Source of the DNA: Chryseobacterium sp. 18061
Lineage (GTDB): Bacteria; Pseudomonadota; Gammaproteobacteria; Enterobacterales; Enterobacteriaceae
Reading direction: 5' to 3'
NCBI GenBank assembly: GCA_902706205.1
Contig: CACSKA010000003.1
Span: forward strand, 62,001 to 126,000
Length of the DNA stretch: 64,000 bases
Numbering within the stretch: the first letter of the stretch is position 1; each line of letters starts with the position of its first letter. Shown one piece after another: positions 27,757 to 37,874 of this stretch. Below the pieces are notes generated by a model, which saw only the letters and a list, made by a program, of their open reading frames with translations, made no database searches and was not told where the DNA came from. A program made the translations under genes and the position numbers.

Positions 27757-28196
27757 TTGCTACCTCCTTTTATTATCGTTACGACAAGACCACTGCCGTT
27801 TTATGAACCGTCGATTTTCACCGAATCGATTCAGATAGGGGTTAGAGTTAAAATTCTAATAACTTCCGTGAATTATTTTAGATAGTGAAAAAATAATTAA
27901 TGTGATGAAGATCCGTAATTTACTCATCCACACTGAATAATTTTGGAGCGCAAAAAATCATCTGAAAAGTGCAAAGAGACGTAAATTTTTGCCAGATGGC
28001 TTTTGTCTCTGATATGTTTATTTCCCGTTTAATTACTCAGGAGTATAGGGCATAGCCCAAGTATGGACCGTCACCGACGTCAGTTCACCCCCTGGCACTT
28101 TGCTGCCGCCACTTCCCCACTTTTTTATCACCCCGAGATAGTCTCGCCCGTCTTTGACATTGCGATGACAGACTGTGCCGTTTGCAGGAGCTGCCC
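27757..28196. other. manXYZ / yoaE divergent regulatory region
   Basis: About 440 bases with no gene. The left part is AT-rich, lies upstream of manX and holds the operator palindrome. The right part is GC-richer and leads into yoaE with AGGAG at 28186-28190. Confidence 0.6.
27871..27898. promoter_or_regulatory. Mlc/NagC-like operator palindrome upstream of manX
   Basis: AATTATTTT and AAAAATAATT face each other around a ten-base centre, the AT-rich two-arm form of Mlc/NagC operators. It lies about 115 bases upstream of the manX start. The assignment to Mlc or NagC is an inference from E. coli. Confidence 0.45.
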
Positions 28197-29759
28197 ATGG
28201 AACTCTTAATGGATCCTTCGATCTGGGTCGGCTTACTGACGCTGGTCGTGCTTGAGATCGTTCTCGGTATTGATAATCTGGTATTTATCGCGATCCTTGC
28301 GGACAAACTGCCGCCAAAACAACGTGATAAAGCGCGTCTGATTGGCCTGTCGCTGGCGCTGTTTATGCGTCTTGGACTGCTGTCGGTTATCTCGTGGATG
28401 GTGACGCTGACTCAGCCGTTGTTCAGTGTAATGGACTATGCATTCTCCGGGCGTGATTTGATCATGCTGCTGGGGGGGATTTTCCTGCTGTTCAAGGCGA
28501 CGACCGAACTGCATGAGCGGCTTGAAAACCGTCAGCATGACGACGGTCACGGGAAAGGCTATGCCAGTTTCTGGGTCGTGGTGCTGCAAATTGTGGTGCT
28601 GGACGCCGTGTTCTCCCTCGATGCGGTTATTACCGCCGTGGGTATGGTGAACCATCTGCCGGTGATGATGGCTGCGGTAGTTATCGCGATGGCGGTGATG
28701 TTACTTGCGTCAAAGCCGTTGACCAACTTCGTCAACCAGCATCCGACGGTGGTAGTACTGTGTCTGAGCTTCCTGCTGATGATAGGTCTGAGCCTCGTCG
28801 CGGAAGGCTTCGGCTTCCATATTCCTAAAGGCTACCTGTACGCCGCAATTGGCTTCTCGATTATCATCGAGCTGTTTAACCAGATTGCCCGTCGCAACTT
28901 CATTCGCCATCAGTCGAATGTGCCGCTGCGTGCACGCACCGCAGATGCGATCCTGCGTCTGATGGGCGGCCGCAAGCAGAACGTGGTTCAGCACGATACT
29001 GAAAATCCGGTGGCTGTCCCGGTGCCGGAAGGTGCGTTTGCGGATGAAGAACGTTACATGATTAACGGCGTGCTGACCCTGGCATCGCGTTCGTTACGTA
29101 GCATCATGACCCCGCGAGGCGAAATCAGCTGGGTAGACGCTAACCTTAGTGTGGATGAAATCCGCCAGCAGCTGCTGTCGTCCCCGCACAGCCTGTTCCC
29201 GGTGTGTCGTGGAGAGCTGGATGAAATCATCGGCATCGTGCGTGCCAAAGAAATGCTGGTGGCGTTGGAGTCCGGTGAAGACGTGGCCGCGATGGCCTCA
29301 GCCTCACCTGCGATTGTGGTGCCTGAAACACTGGACCCAATCAATCTGCTGGGCGTGCTTCGTCGCGCTCGTGGCAGCTTCGTCATCGTGACAAACGAGT
29401 TTGGCATGGTGCAGGGTCTGGTGACGCCGCTGGACGTCCTGGAAGCGATTGCAGGCGAGTTCCCGGACGCTGATGAAACGCCGGAGATCATTGCCGATGG
29501 TGATGGCTGGCTGGTGAAAGGCTCCACCGACCTGCATGCGTTACAGCAGGCGCTGGGCCTGGAGACTCTGCTCATCGGGGATGACGATGATATTGCCACG
29601 GTGGCCGGGCTGGTGATTGCGGTTAACGGACACATCCCGCGGGCCGGCGACGTGCTGCATGTTCAACCGCTGGATATCACCATCGTTGAAGCCAATGCGT
29701 ATCGCGTGGACCTGGTTCGGGTCGTGAAACAATCTTCTCTTCACGACGAAGACGAATAA
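28197..29759 (+). CDS. yoaE: TerC-CBS-CorC membrane protein YoaE
   Basis: A 520-residue protein with an N-terminal TerC-type membrane domain (about 1-230, [17 protein letters not shown] and the second [15 protein letters not shown] motif), a pair of CBS domains (about 300-420) and a C-terminal CorC/HlyC domain (about 435-515). TerC proteins are linked to metal export or to metal loading of exported proteins; the role of YoaE is not settled. The open frame extends to a TTG at 28182, but ATG 28197 has AGGAG six bases upstream. It is convergent with pdeD. Confidence 0.93.
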   Translation: MELLMDPSIWVGLLTLVVLEIVLGIDNLVFIAILADKLPPKQRDKARLIGLSLALFMRLGLLSVISWMVTLTQPLFSVMDYAFSGRDLIMLLGGIFLLFKATTELHERLENRQHDDGHGKGYASFWVVVLQIVVLDAVFSLDAVITAVGMVNHLPVMMAAVVIAMAVMLLASKPLTNFVNQHPTVVVLCLSFLLMIGLSLVAEGFGFHIPKGYLYAAIGFSIIIELFNQIARRNFIRHQSNVPLRARTADAILRLMGGRKQNVVQHDTENPVAVPVPEGAFADEERYMINGVLTLASRSLRSIMTPRGEISWVDANLSVDEIRQQLLSSPHSLFPVCRGELDEIIGIVRAKEMLVALESGEDVAAMASASPAIVVPETLDPINLLGVLRRARGSFVIVTNEFGMVQGLVTPLDVLEAIAGEFPDADETPEIIADGDGWLVKGSTDLHALQQALGLETLLIGDDDDIATVAGLVIAVNGHIPRAGDVLHVQPLDITIVEANAYRVDLVRVVKQSSLHDEDE

Positions 29760-29762
29760 TCC

Positions 29763-31355
29763 TCACAAAATAACGGGCAGCACATGCCCGTTATGTTCTT
29801 TTGGTGGCGGGTTTCTCCCTGACAGCCAGTGCGGAAATTCAGCCAGCGGCATCGGCTTTGCGTACAAATAACCCTGTAAAAGATGTACTCCATGAAGACG
29901 CAGATAGTGCGCCTGCTGCGGGGTTTCCACGCCTTCCGCCACCAGTTCAATGTTCAGCCTCTGTCCAAGCGCGATAATAATGTCCGTCACCGTCGAATTC
30001 ACCGCATCGGTGCCGATGGCATTGGTGAAGGATTTATCGATTTTTAGAATGTCCGGATGCAGCTGTTCAAGCCAGGAAAGGGTGCTGCTACCGGTACCAA
30101 AATCGTCAATTGCCAGCCGTACGCCTTTGCGATGCAGTTCGCGCACCAGCCGATAATCCACGCCCTGCAAATTGTCCCGCTCGGTGATTTCCAGTACCAG
30201 CTGTTGTTGTGGACGTGCGGCGAACCAATACTGATTCACATCCCGCAGCAGCGCGCCATGCAGGAAATGGCTCGAAGAAACGTTGATGCTGATATGAAAC
30301 TGTTGGCTGGCCGGGAAATATTCAATCTGACGGATGGTTTCGTTGATGACATAACGCGTCAGCGGTGCGATAAGATTTTCCCGCTCGGCCACCGGAATAA
30401 ACACTTCGGGTGAAATCCGCCCAAGTCGCGGGTTATTCCAGCGCAATAAAATTTCAACGCCGGTGCATTGCTGCGTGTGCGTATCGAGCTGTGGCTGACA
30501 GTAAAGCTCAAACTCACGGCGGGCGATACCCAGCGTGATTTCGCGTGAAAAACTCATGCGCCCTGCGGTGGCAATCCACGTGACGGCGGTCAGTACCAGC
30601 GTCAGGATCACCGCCAGCGGCACTTGGGAAGGCAGATCTTTCAGCGCCAGCACAGTTGCACCCGGAGTAGAGACGCTGATGCTGAAAGGGAAAAGTTCGG
30701 AACTTCGGCTGATAAGTCTTTCATCGCTGGCCAGCTGAAGGTTATCGCTGATGCCCTGCGATTCGCTGTAATAACGATTCCCGACGGAGACGACTACACG
30801 CCGGATCAGAGGCTCTTGCGCCTCCAGCAGCAGCGAGCTGAGTAGATCGATATTAATTGTCAGCAGCACGCCATCTTCGCCGTCCTGCGACGCGGGATAC
30901 CATTGAATCAGGATTGGCGAACCCTTCAGCAAGGTTTCGTCCGTGGACAGCATCAGCTGTGGTTGAGGGGCGGGAAGTGAAGAGAGGCGCTGACGTAAAA
31001 CTACATCCCTGTCGCCGAAAACGCTGGAACAGTACAGGATCCCGGATTTAACCAGGGCGATGGAGCGCAGCGTCTGTAACGCGGCGGCCTGTTTGCGGAT
31101 AGGCAAATGCGCTACTTCGCAAGGTTGGCCCACAAGGTTGACCAGCTCATGCCGCTTTCCGGCCACGGGTATTAAAATTTTATCGAGACTTTCTACCGCA
31201 TGAATCGCGTAGGCATCGATGCGTTGCTGATTTAAATCGCGCTGTGAAATAAATCGCAAGCCGAAGGTCAAAAGGAGGGTAGCAACAGCGACCATCAGAC
31301 ATACGATGATCCGCTTGCGACGGTATCTCTTAATCAGATTTTGTGCTGTTTGCAT
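29763..31355 (-). CDS. pdeD: Cyclic-di-GMP phosphodiesterase PdeD
   Basis: PdeD (YoaD) is a membrane c-di-GMP phosphodiesterase that in E. coli restrains cellulose production. The 530-residue protein has an N-terminal membrane helix (about 15-35), a periplasmic CSS-motif domain (YCSSVFG near residue 108) whose cysteine takes part in Dsb-controlled redox signalling in this family, a second helix (about 243-262) and an EAL domain. The EAL motif reads EILLRW; the downstream NVS, EITE, IDDFGTG, KID and VAEG residues are all present, so it should be active. Confidence 0.94.
   Translation of the reverse strand: MQTAQNLIKRYRRKRIIVCLMVAVATLLLTFGLRFISQRDLNQQRIDAYAIHAVESLDKILIPVAGKRHELVNLVGQPCEVAHLPIRKQAAALQTLRSIALVKSGILYCSSVFGDRDVVLRQRLSSLPAPQPQLMLSTDETLLKGSPILIQWYPASQDGEDGVLLTINIDLLSSLLLEAQEPLIRRVVVSVGNRYYSESQGISDNLQLASDERLISRSSELFPFSISVSTPGATVLALKDLPSQVPLAVILTLVLTAVTWIATAGRMSFSREITLGIARREFELYCQPQLDTHTQQCTGVEILLRWNNPRLGRISPEVFIPVAERENLIAPLTRYVINETIRQIEYFPASQQFHISINVSSSHFLHGALLRDVNQYWFAARPQQQLVLEITERDNLQGVDYRLVRELHRKGVRLAIDDFGTGSSTLSWLEQLHPDILKIDKSFTNAIGTDAVNSTVTDIIIALGQRLNIELVAEGVETPQQAHYLRLHGVHLLQGYLYAKPMPLAEFPHWLSGRNPPPKEHNGHVLPVIL
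29771..29795. terminator. Terminator between convergent yoaE and pdeD
   Basis: ATAACGGGCA/TGCCCGTTAT stem with a five-base loop followed by a T-rich stretch on the plus strand. Confidence 0.75.
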
Positions 31356-31450
31356 GACTGACGCTCACCTGGCGATCGCCAACCAGAATGTTAGCGTCAA
31401 CAGAGCAAGTGTAGTGCCCTGTGCATAAATTGCGGTCAGAACAAGAAAAA

Positions 31451-31475
31451 ATCGCCCATCAGTAGGAGATGGGCG
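31451..31475 (-). terminator. Terminator of sdaA
   Basis: On the minus strand TCGCCCATC/GATGGGCGA is followed by TTTTTTCTT; it lies nine bases after the sdaA stop. Confidence 0.9.
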
Positions 31476-31483
31476 AGAGAGTA

Positions 31484-32848
31484 TTAATCACATTGTACTT
31501 TAATGGCCAGGCCGCCCCGCGACGTTTCACGGTATTTGGCGTTCATGTCTTTGCCGGTTTCGTACATGGTTTCAATTACTTTATCGAGAGAAACGCGCGG
31601 CTCGCTGGTACGGCGCATTGCCATACGCGTGGCGTTGATAGCCTTCACTGAGGCGATAGCGTTACGCTCTATGCACGGTACCTGAACCTGACCGGCAACC
31701 GGGTCGCATGTCAGACCAAGGTTATGCTCCATGCCGATTTCCGCCGCCACGCACACTTGCTCAGGACTGGCACCCAGCAGTTCGGCAAGACCTGCGGCCG
31801 CCATGGAACAGGCCACGCCGACTTCACCCTGACAGCCCACTTCTGCGCCTGAAATCGACGCGTTCATTTTATACAGGGCGCCAATCGCACCGGAAGCCAG
31901 GAAGTAACGAATATAACTTTCCGGGCTCACCGGTTCGATGAAGTGATCGTAATAGGCCAGCACCGCCGGAACGATACCGCAGGCACCGTTGGTGGGTGCA
32001 GTGACTACACGCCCACCGGCGGCGTTTTCTTCGTTAACCGCCAGCGCGAACATGTTCACCCAATCCACCACCGTCATCGGGTCGCTGTTGGTTTTGTCCT
32101 GGCTCACCAGCATTCGACGCAGGGCAGCAGCACGACGCGGAACGCGCAGGGGACCAGGCAGCACGCCTTCGGTATTCATGCCGCGATCGATACAGGCGCA
32201 CATTGCCTGCCAGACGTTGGCAAAATAGTCTTCAATCTCTTTTTTGCTGTGCAGCGCCAGTTCGTTCTGCATCACCATGCCGGAAAGTGACAGGCCGGTT
32301 TCTTTGCAGTAGTCGAGCATCTCTTTCGCCGATTTGAACGGATATGGGACGCTAACGTCACCGCTCATGTCCTGGCCGAAATGCTCCTCATCGACGATAA
32401 AACCGCCGCCAATGGAGTAATAGGTTTTGCTGTAGATGACGGTGTCACCGGCAAACGCATGGATGGACATCCCGTTTTCATGCAGTGACAGATTGTCGCT
32501 ACGAAAACGCATGCCATCGTCCTGCGGGAAATCTACTTCGCGACGACCTTGCGCCAGCAGCAGACGTCCGCGAGTTTGTACGTCGCGGATAAACGCCGGG
32601 ATCGCGTCGATATCGACGGTATCCGGCATATTACCCGCCAGACCCATGATGATCGCGATATCGGTATGGTGACCTTTACCGGTTAATGACAGTGAACCAT
32701 AAACGTCCACCGCCACGCGGGTCACGTCATCGATCATTCCCTTTTCGACCAGGTCATCGACGAACTGCTTACCGGCCTTCATCGGGCCTACAGTATGGGA
32801 GGAAGAGGGACCAATCCCCACCTTGAACATGTCGAATATACTAATCAC
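31484..32848 (-). CDS. sdaA: L-serine dehydratase 1
   Basis: SdaA deaminates L-serine to pyruvate and ammonia using a [4Fe-4S] cluster. The 454-residue protein has the N-terminal beta domain with [16 protein letters not shown] (about residues 11-26) and the C-terminal alpha domain. Three cluster cysteines, C339, C381 and C392, follow the CX41CX10C pattern known from the Legionella structure (C343, C385 and C396 there). Length and sequence match E. coli SdaA closely. It lies 174 bases downstream of nudL with its own promoter region. Confidence 0.98.
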   Translation of the reverse strand: MISIFDMFKVGIGPSSSHTVGPMKAGKQFVDDLVEKGMIDDVTRVAVDVYGSLSLTGKGHHTDIAIIMGLAGNMPDTVDIDAIPAFIRDVQTRGRLLLAQGRREVDFPQDDGMRFRSDNLSLHENGMSIHAFAGDTVIYSKTYYSIGGGFIVDEEHFGQDMSGDVSVPYPFKSAKEMLDYCKETGLSLSGMVMQNELALHSKKEIEDYFANVWQAMCACIDRGMNTEGVLPGPLRVPRRAAALRRMLVSQDKTNSDPMTVVDWVNMFALAVNEENAAGGRVVTAPTNGACGIVPAVLAYYDHFIEPVSPESYIRYFLASGAIGALYKMNASISGAEVGCQGEVGVACSMAAAGLAELLGASPEQVCVAAEIGMEHNLGLTCDPVAGQVQVPCIERNAIASVKAINATRMAMRRTSEPRVSLDKVIETMYETGKDMNAKYRETSRGGLAIKVQCD

Positions 32849-33022
32849 GCTAACACTCCTGACAGGGTTACCGGAAAGTTCCGATAACGATGTTAAAACT
32901 GCGCATAGTGTAAGAGGGAACTTGTAACGCAGCTTAACTATTCACATGAATTAAACTAATGCTTCACCTCGATTTTACTAATAGCGTGAAGTGAAGCACA
33001 GCATCTTTAATCCAGAGTATAG

Positions 33023-33601
33023 CTAAGGCTTCACGCCAATTTGTAAGGCCAGCTCACGAATAATGCCTGCAGTCATTCCCCAGACAAAATAATGCTGATA
33101 CCAGGAGAGCCACACGCGGTGCGAATTCCCACGGCGGTGGATATCAAGCGGATGGTAGCGCCCCAAACGCAGGGCTTCGGCCAGCGGCATTTCGAACACC
33201 GCCGCGACTTCATCTTCGCTGGCGTGATAGTGCAAATCGTGCGGAATAATGCCGACCACCGGCGTCACCTGAAAACCGGTCACGCTATCCACGGGCGGTA
33301 ACATACCGAGGATTTCAACCGAGGACGGAGGAATGGCTACTTCTTCCTGCGCTTCACGCAGCGCAGCGGCAATCAGCGATGCATCGCTGCTGTCCACTGC
33401 GCCACCGGGAAATGCCACCTGACCGGCGTGCTTACGCAGACGAGGGGAACGTTTGGTCAGCAGCAAGCCAGGTTCATCACGACGCACAATGGGGATAAGC
33501 ACCGCCGCCTGCCTCTGATTCAGCGCCGCGCGCGTCGGCTGAGGGCGTAACAACTGAAATCGGGAGATGAAATCGTCAAGATTGATGTCCGGGTGCTGCA
33601 T
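33023..33601 (-). CDS. nudL: Nudix hydrolase NudL (putative CoA pyrophosphatase)
   Basis: A 192-residue Nudix protein of the NudL (YeaB) family, whose eukaryotic relatives split coenzyme A. The Nudix box starts at GGAVD (about residue 66) and continues to LREAQEEV, with the usual first glutamate position occupied differently, as is normal for the family. The family-specific [21 protein letters not shown] segment precedes it. Its start lies three bases after the pabB stop, so the two are cotranscribed. Confidence 0.94.
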   Translation of the reverse strand: MQHPDINLDDFISRFQLLRPQPTRAALNQRQAAVLIPIVRRDEPGLLLTKRSPRLRKHAGQVAFPGGAVDSSDASLIAAALREAQEEVAIPPSSVEILGMLPPVDSVTGFQVTPVVGIIPHDLHYHASEDEVAAVFEMPLAEALRLGRYHPLDIHRRGNSHRVWLSWYQHYFVWGMTAGIIRELALQIGVKP

Positions 33602-33604
33602 CGA

Positions 33605-34969
33605 TTAACGCTCCAGTTGCTGCAGGATTCTGTTTACTTTATCAAACGTTTCCTGATATTCCGCCTGTTCATCGCTGTCGGCAACAACGCCTCCGCCGGC
33701 GGAACAGACAATTTTACCGTCCGCCGCCGTGAGTGTGCGAATGGTAATGCTGGTGTCCATATTGCCGCACAGGCTGATATAACCAATGCTGCCGCACCAG
33801 GCATTGCGGCGATGCGGTTCAAGTTCGTCAATGATTTCCATCGCGCGTACTTTTGGCGCGCCGGTTATCGAGCCGCCAGGAAACGCCGCGCGCAGCAAAT
33901 CGGTGGCGTGGAGGCTGGCGGGGAGTTCGGCCGTAATGGTACTCACCAAGTGATGCACCGCCGGGAACGGCTCAACGACGAACAGTTCAGGCACGCGCAC
34001 GCTTCCCGGTACCGCCACGCGGCCAATATCATTGCGCATCAGGTCGACTATCATTAAATTTTCCGCTCTGTCTTTGGGTGATGCGCGGAGCTTTTCGGCC
34101 TGTTCTGCATCCTGTTGCGGATCTGCGAGTCGCGGTAGCGTGCCTTTAATTGGCCGGGTCTGAATGTTATTCCCATCGAGCTGGATAAAGCGCTCAGGCG
34201 ACAAGCTCAGCACCGCGTGCGCTTTCAGGCGAATAAATGCGCTGAATGGCGTGCGATTGGCCAGATTGAGCTGACGAAAAGCCTGCCACTCATCGCCGGA
34301 ATAACGAGCCTGAAAACGCTGGGCCAGATTGACCTGATAACAGTCGCCGCTGTGCAGATACGCCTGTACCTGCCGGAATTTCTCGCCGTACTCTGCGCGC
34401 GTCATGTTTGAGCGCCACGGAGCCGTGAGGGTAAACGGTTCGGTGACCTCGGCCCGATGTGCTTCAAGCCACTCAAGCCGCTGATATGGATTTTCATGAC
34501 TGAGCAGCGAGACAGTTTGCCGCTGATGGTCGACGATCAGCGCCCAGCGATAAATCCCCACTGCCATATCCGGCACGTGAATATCGTTAAGTGCGCGTTC
34601 CGGCAGTGTTTCAAAGCGTCGCCCGAGATCGTAACCAAACAATCCTAATGCACCGCCCTGAAAAGGCAGGTCAGGATGCCTGGACACGGTCAGATCACAG
34701 TCATCTAAAGCCTGCTTAATCAATGTGAGCGGGTCGCCATCTGAGTTGAAATCCCCCTCTGGACGACAGATTTGCGTGGTTTCGCCTCTGGTTTCCAGAG
34801 TAACGGCTGGGTCGGCTACCACAATATCAAAGCGATTATGGGCGTGTTCGGCAAAACCGGAGTGCAGCAGCATCGCCCAGGGAGCGGCGGAGAGGGGAGT
34901 GAAATAGTGTTCAGCGGCGTCAACACGCCAGGGCAGCGTAATCACAGCAGGGGACAACTTCGACCTCAA
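33605..34969 (-). CDS. pabB: Aminodeoxychorismate synthase component 1
   Basis: PabB with PabA converts chorismate and glutamine to 4-amino-4-deoxychorismate for folate synthesis. From the proposed TTG start at 34969 the protein has 454 residues, one more than E. coli PabB, and begins just before KLSPAVITLPW. Starting at the upstream TTG (35029) would add 20 residues with no counterpart. The chorismate-binding C-terminal half shows TRPIKGTLPR (catalytic lysine), ENLMIVDLMRND and GSITGAPKVRAMEIIDELE. No strong Shine-Dalgarno is visible, so the start is not certain. Confidence 0.95.
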   Translation of the reverse strand: MRSKLSPAVITLPWRVDAAEHYFTPLSAAPWAMLLHSGFAEHAHNRFDIVVADPAVTLETRGETTQICRPEGDFNSDGDPLTLIKQALDDCDLTVSRHPDLPFQGGALGLFGYDLGRRFETLPERALNDIHVPDMAVGIYRWALIVDHQRQTVSLLSHENPYQRLEWLEAHRAEVTEPFTLTAPWRSNMTRAEYGEKFRQVQAYLHSGDCYQVNLAQRFQARYSGDEWQAFRQLNLANRTPFSAFIRLKAHAVLSLSPERFIQLDGNNIQTRPIKGTLPRLADPQQDAEQAEKLRASPKDRAENLMIVDLMRNDIGRVAVPGSVRVPELFVVEPFPAVHHLVSTITAELPASLHATDLLRAAFPGGSITGAPKVRAMEIIDELEPHRRNAWCGSIGYISLCGNMDTSITIRTLTAADGKIVCSAGGGVVADSDEQAEYQETFDKVNRILQQLER

Positions 34970-35046
34970 TCTGTCTGAAGCCGCCCGCTGGCTAATGTGC
35001 AGGCGGCGTGAAATAATAAACGCCCACAATGTAGCAGGAGTTCACC

Positions 35047-35232
35047 ATGATTTCAGGTTTACCTTCACTGAGCCACGACCAGCAGCAAAAAGCGGTCGAG
35101 CGTATTCAGGAATTGATGACGCAAGGCCTGAGTAGCGGGGAAGCTATCCAGCTGGTAGCCAAAGAAATTCGTGCCAGCCACACTGGCGAAATGATCGTGG
35201 CCCGATTTGAGGATGAAGACGAGGAAGAGTAA
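35047..35232 (+). CDS. yoaH: YoaH, UPF0181 protein
   Basis: A 61-residue, very acidic protein of the UPF0181 family. It shows the family segment [20 protein letters not shown] and ends in a run of Asp and Glu. It starts at ATG 35047 after AGGAG at 35036-35040. Its function is unknown. It is divergent from pabB. Confidence 0.92.
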   Translation: MISGLPSLSHDQQQKAVERIQELMTQGLSSGEAIQLVAKEIRASHTGEMIVARFEDEDEEE

Positions 35233-35296
35233 ACCCCTCCTGATTCGAGCCGCAGGTGCAATGCCTGCAACCCGAATGATTCAGGGTTTATGTCGA

Positions 35297-35641
35297 TCAA
35301 ACCGCAGCGACGATTTTAATCTCAACTTTATACTGCGGCTTCATCAATCCGGCCTGCACGGTGCAACGCACCGGCGCATGTCCGGCAACGACCCACGCAT
35401 CCCAGGCTTTATTCATCGCAGCAAAATCAGCTTTATCGGCGAGGAAAATCGTGGCATCGAGAATGCGTGATTTGTCGCTGCCCTGCTTTTCCAGAATCGC
35501 GTCAATCTGTGCCAGAGTATTGGCAGTCTGCTCAAAAGCATCGGCATCCAGATTTTCCGGCACGCCGGTGTAGTAGATAGTCTGGTTGTGGATAACCACA
35601 TCGGACCAACGGGCTTCAGCATCAATACGGACGATTGTCAT
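35297..35641 (-). CDS. yoaB: RutC/RidA-family protein YoaB
   Basis: A 114-residue protein of the YjgF/YER057c/UK114 (Rid) family, same length as E. coli YoaB when started at ATG 35641 (MTIVRIDAEARW). Rid proteins form trimers, and the best known member hydrolyses reactive enamines and imines. The conserved arginine of RidA is represented in the APVRCTVQ segment near residue 92. The substrate of YoaB is not known. It is convergent with yoaH and followed upstream by an ERIC element. Confidence 0.92.
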   Translation of the reverse strand: MTIVRIDAEARWSDVVIHNQTIYYTGVPENLDADAFEQTANTLAQIDAILEKQGSDKSRILDATIFLADKADFAAMNKAWDAWVVAGHAPVRCTVQAGLMKPQYKVEIKIVAAV

Positions 35642-35656
35642 CTCAGTTTCCTCTGT

Positions 35657-35783
35657 TATACCGGTCATACTTCAAGTTGCATATGCATTGGCTGCGCCTG
35701 CTCACCCCAGTCACTTACTTGAATAAGCTCCTGGAGATTCCCAGGCTTGCCGCCTTCCTGCAACTTGAATTATTTAGGGTATA
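35657..35783. repeat. ERIC (IRU) element, about 127 bp
   Basis: The segment begins TTATACCGGTCATACTTCAA and ends TTGAATTATTTAGGGTATAA, the complementary ends typical of an enterobacterial repetitive intergenic consensus. Inside, read leftward, are CCAGGAGCTTA and AAGTAAGTGACTGGGGTGAGC, both hallmark ERIC core sequences. Length fits the full-size element. It lies between yoaB and yoaA. Confidence 0.92.
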
Positions 35784-35896
35784 AATTTTTATTTAAGGCG
35801 GTAAGAGTGCCATATTGTCGACGGCTCGTCATCACTTTGGCTGGTACAACGCCCCTCGCACTGACATAATCACTGTCCAGATTTACAGGGGGTAGT

Positions 35897-37807
35897 GTGA
35901 CGGACGATTTTGCAACAGACGGGCAGTTAGCCAAGGCGATACCTGGGTTTAAACCCCGCGAGCCGCAGCGCCAGATGGCGCACGCGGTGGCGAAAGCCAT
36001 CGACGAAACGCGGCCGCTGGTGGTGGAAGCCGGTACCGGTACGGGCAAAACGTACGCCTACCTGGCCCCTGCGCTGCGCGCAAAGAAAAAGGTCATCATC
36101 TCAACCGGATCGAAGGCGTTGCAGGATCAACTTTACAGCCGGGACCTGCCGACTGTCGCCACCGCGCTTAAATTTACTGGCCGACTGGCGCTGCTGAAAG
36201 GGCGCTCCAACTATCTGTGTCTGGAACGCCTCGAACAGCAGGCAATTGCCGGTGGCGACCTTCCGGTTCAAACCCTCAGTGACGTAATCATGCTGCGCAG
36301 CTGGGCCAATCAAACCGTTGATGGCGATATCAGCACCTGTGTCAGCGTCGCGGAGGATTCACACGCCTGGCCGTTGGTCACCAGTACCAACGACAACTGT
36401 CTCGGCAGCGATTGCCCGTTATACAAAGACTGTTTCGTGGTCAAAGCGCGAAAAAAAGCGATGGATGCCGATGTGGTGGTGGTCAACCATCACCTGTTCC
36501 TCGCCGATATGGTGGTGAAAGAGGGCGGTTTCGGTGAGCTCATTCCGGAGGCGGATGTGATGATCTTCGATGAAGCCCATCAGTTGCCGGATATCGCCAG
36601 CCAGTATTTCGGTCAGTCGCTCTCCAGCCGTCAATTGCTGGACATGGCGAAAGACATCACTATTGCCTACCGTACCGAACTGAAAGACACCCAACAACTA
36701 CAGAAATGTGCCGACCGACTGGCGCAGGCTACACAGGATTTTCGCTTGCAGCTTGGGGAGCCAGGCTATCGCGGCAATTTGCGCGAACTGCTGGCTGACA
36801 ACGGCATTCAGCGCGCGCTACTGCTGCTCGATGATGCGCTGGAGCTGTGCTACGACGTGGCGAAACTGTCCCTCGGCCGTTCGGCCTTGCTGGATGCCGC
36901 ATTTGAGCGCGCGACAATTTACCGTGGCCGCCTGAAGCGACTGAAAGAGATCAACCTGCCGGGCTTCAGCTACTGGTACGAGTGTACTTCTCGTCATTTT
37001 ACCCTGGCACTGACGCCGCTGACGGTCGCCGATAAATTCAAAGAAGTAATGGCACAGAAGCAAGGCAGCTGGATTTTCACCTCAGCCACGCTGTCGGTGA
37101 ACGACGACCTGCACCACTTTACCGCGCGTCTGGGTATTGAAGAGGCCGAATCGTTGTTGTTACCTAGCCCGTTTGATTACAGTAAACAGGCGCTACTGTG
37201 TGTCCCGCGTAACCTGCCGCTGCCGAATCAGCCTGGCGGTGCGCGTCAGCTTGCAACCATGCTGCGTCCGATGATTGAAGCCAACAACGGCCGCTGTTTT
37301 ATGCTTTGCACTTCGCACGCCATGATGCGTGACCTGGCCGAACAGTTCCGCGGAATGCTCGATCTTCCGGTGTTGTTGCAGGGTGAAACCAGCAAAGGCC
37401 AGTTGCTACAGCAGTTTGTCAGCGCCGGGAACGCTTTACTGGTGGCGACCAGCAGTTTCTGGGAAGGCGTGGACGTGCGCGGGGATGCGCTGTCATTGGT
37501 CATTATCGACAAGTTACCCTTTACCTCGCCGGAAGATCCTTTGTTAAAAGCGCGGATGGAAGACTGCCGTCTGCGCGGCGGCGACCCGTTTGATGAAGTT
37601 CAGCTCCCGGATGCGGTTATCACCCTCAAACAGGGCGTCGGGCGACTCATTCGTGACGTCGACGATCGCGGCGTGCTGGTGATCTGCGACAACCGTCTGG
37701 TGATGCGGCCTTATGGCGCGGTGTTCTTATCCAGCCTGCCGCCGACTCCGCGCACCCGTGATATCAGTCGGGCCGTGCGTTTTCTTGCAGGGCTGTCACT
37801 AACGTAA
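35897..37807 (+). CDS. yoaA: DinG-family iron-sulfur helicase YoaA
   Basis: YoaA is an XPD/DinG-like 5'-3' DNA helicase that works with the polymerase chi subunit HolC in tolerance of replication-blocking damage. The 636-residue protein starts with GTG and has Walker A EAGTGTGKT (residues 44-52), iron-sulfur cysteines in the segment CLGSDCPLYKDC (about 169-180) with a further upstream cysteine near 112-150, the DEAH box at 225-228 and the C-terminal helicase motifs SFWEGVDVRG and QGVGRLIR. Length equals E. coli YoaA. tsaB follows after 67 bases. Confidence 0.96.
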   Translation: MTDDFATDGQLAKAIPGFKPREPQRQMAHAVAKAIDETRPLVVEAGTGTGKTYAYLAPALRAKKKVIISTGSKALQDQLYSRDLPTVATALKFTGRLALLKGRSNYLCLERLEQQAIAGGDLPVQTLSDVIMLRSWANQTVDGDISTCVSVAEDSHAWPLVTSTNDNCLGSDCPLYKDCFVVKARKKAMDADVVVVNHHLFLADMVVKEGGFGELIPEADVMIFDEAHQLPDIASQYFGQSLSSRQLLDMAKDITIAYRTELKDTQQLQKCADRLAQATQDFRLQLGEPGYRGNLRELLADNGIQRALLLLDDALELCYDVAKLSLGRSALLDAAFERATIYRGRLKRLKEINLPGFSYWYECTSRHFTLALTPLTVADKFKEVMAQKQGSWIFTSATLSVNDDLHHFTARLGIEEAESLLLPSPFDYSKQALLCVPRNLPLPNQPGGARQLATMLRPMIEANNGRCFMLCTSHAMMRDLAEQFRGMLDLPVLLQGETSKGQLLQQFVSAGNALLVATSSFWEGVDVRGDALSLVIIDKLPFTSPEDPLLKARMEDCRLRGGDPFDEVQLPDAVITLKQGVGRLIRDVDDRGVLVICDNRLVMRPYGAVFLSSLPPTPRTRDISRAVRFLAGLSLT

Positions 37808-37874
37808 TTTGTGATGAGCTGTGTTAAGATGCGCGCCATTTTGTTGACCCCCTATTGCAAGAGCGCAACGTCCT

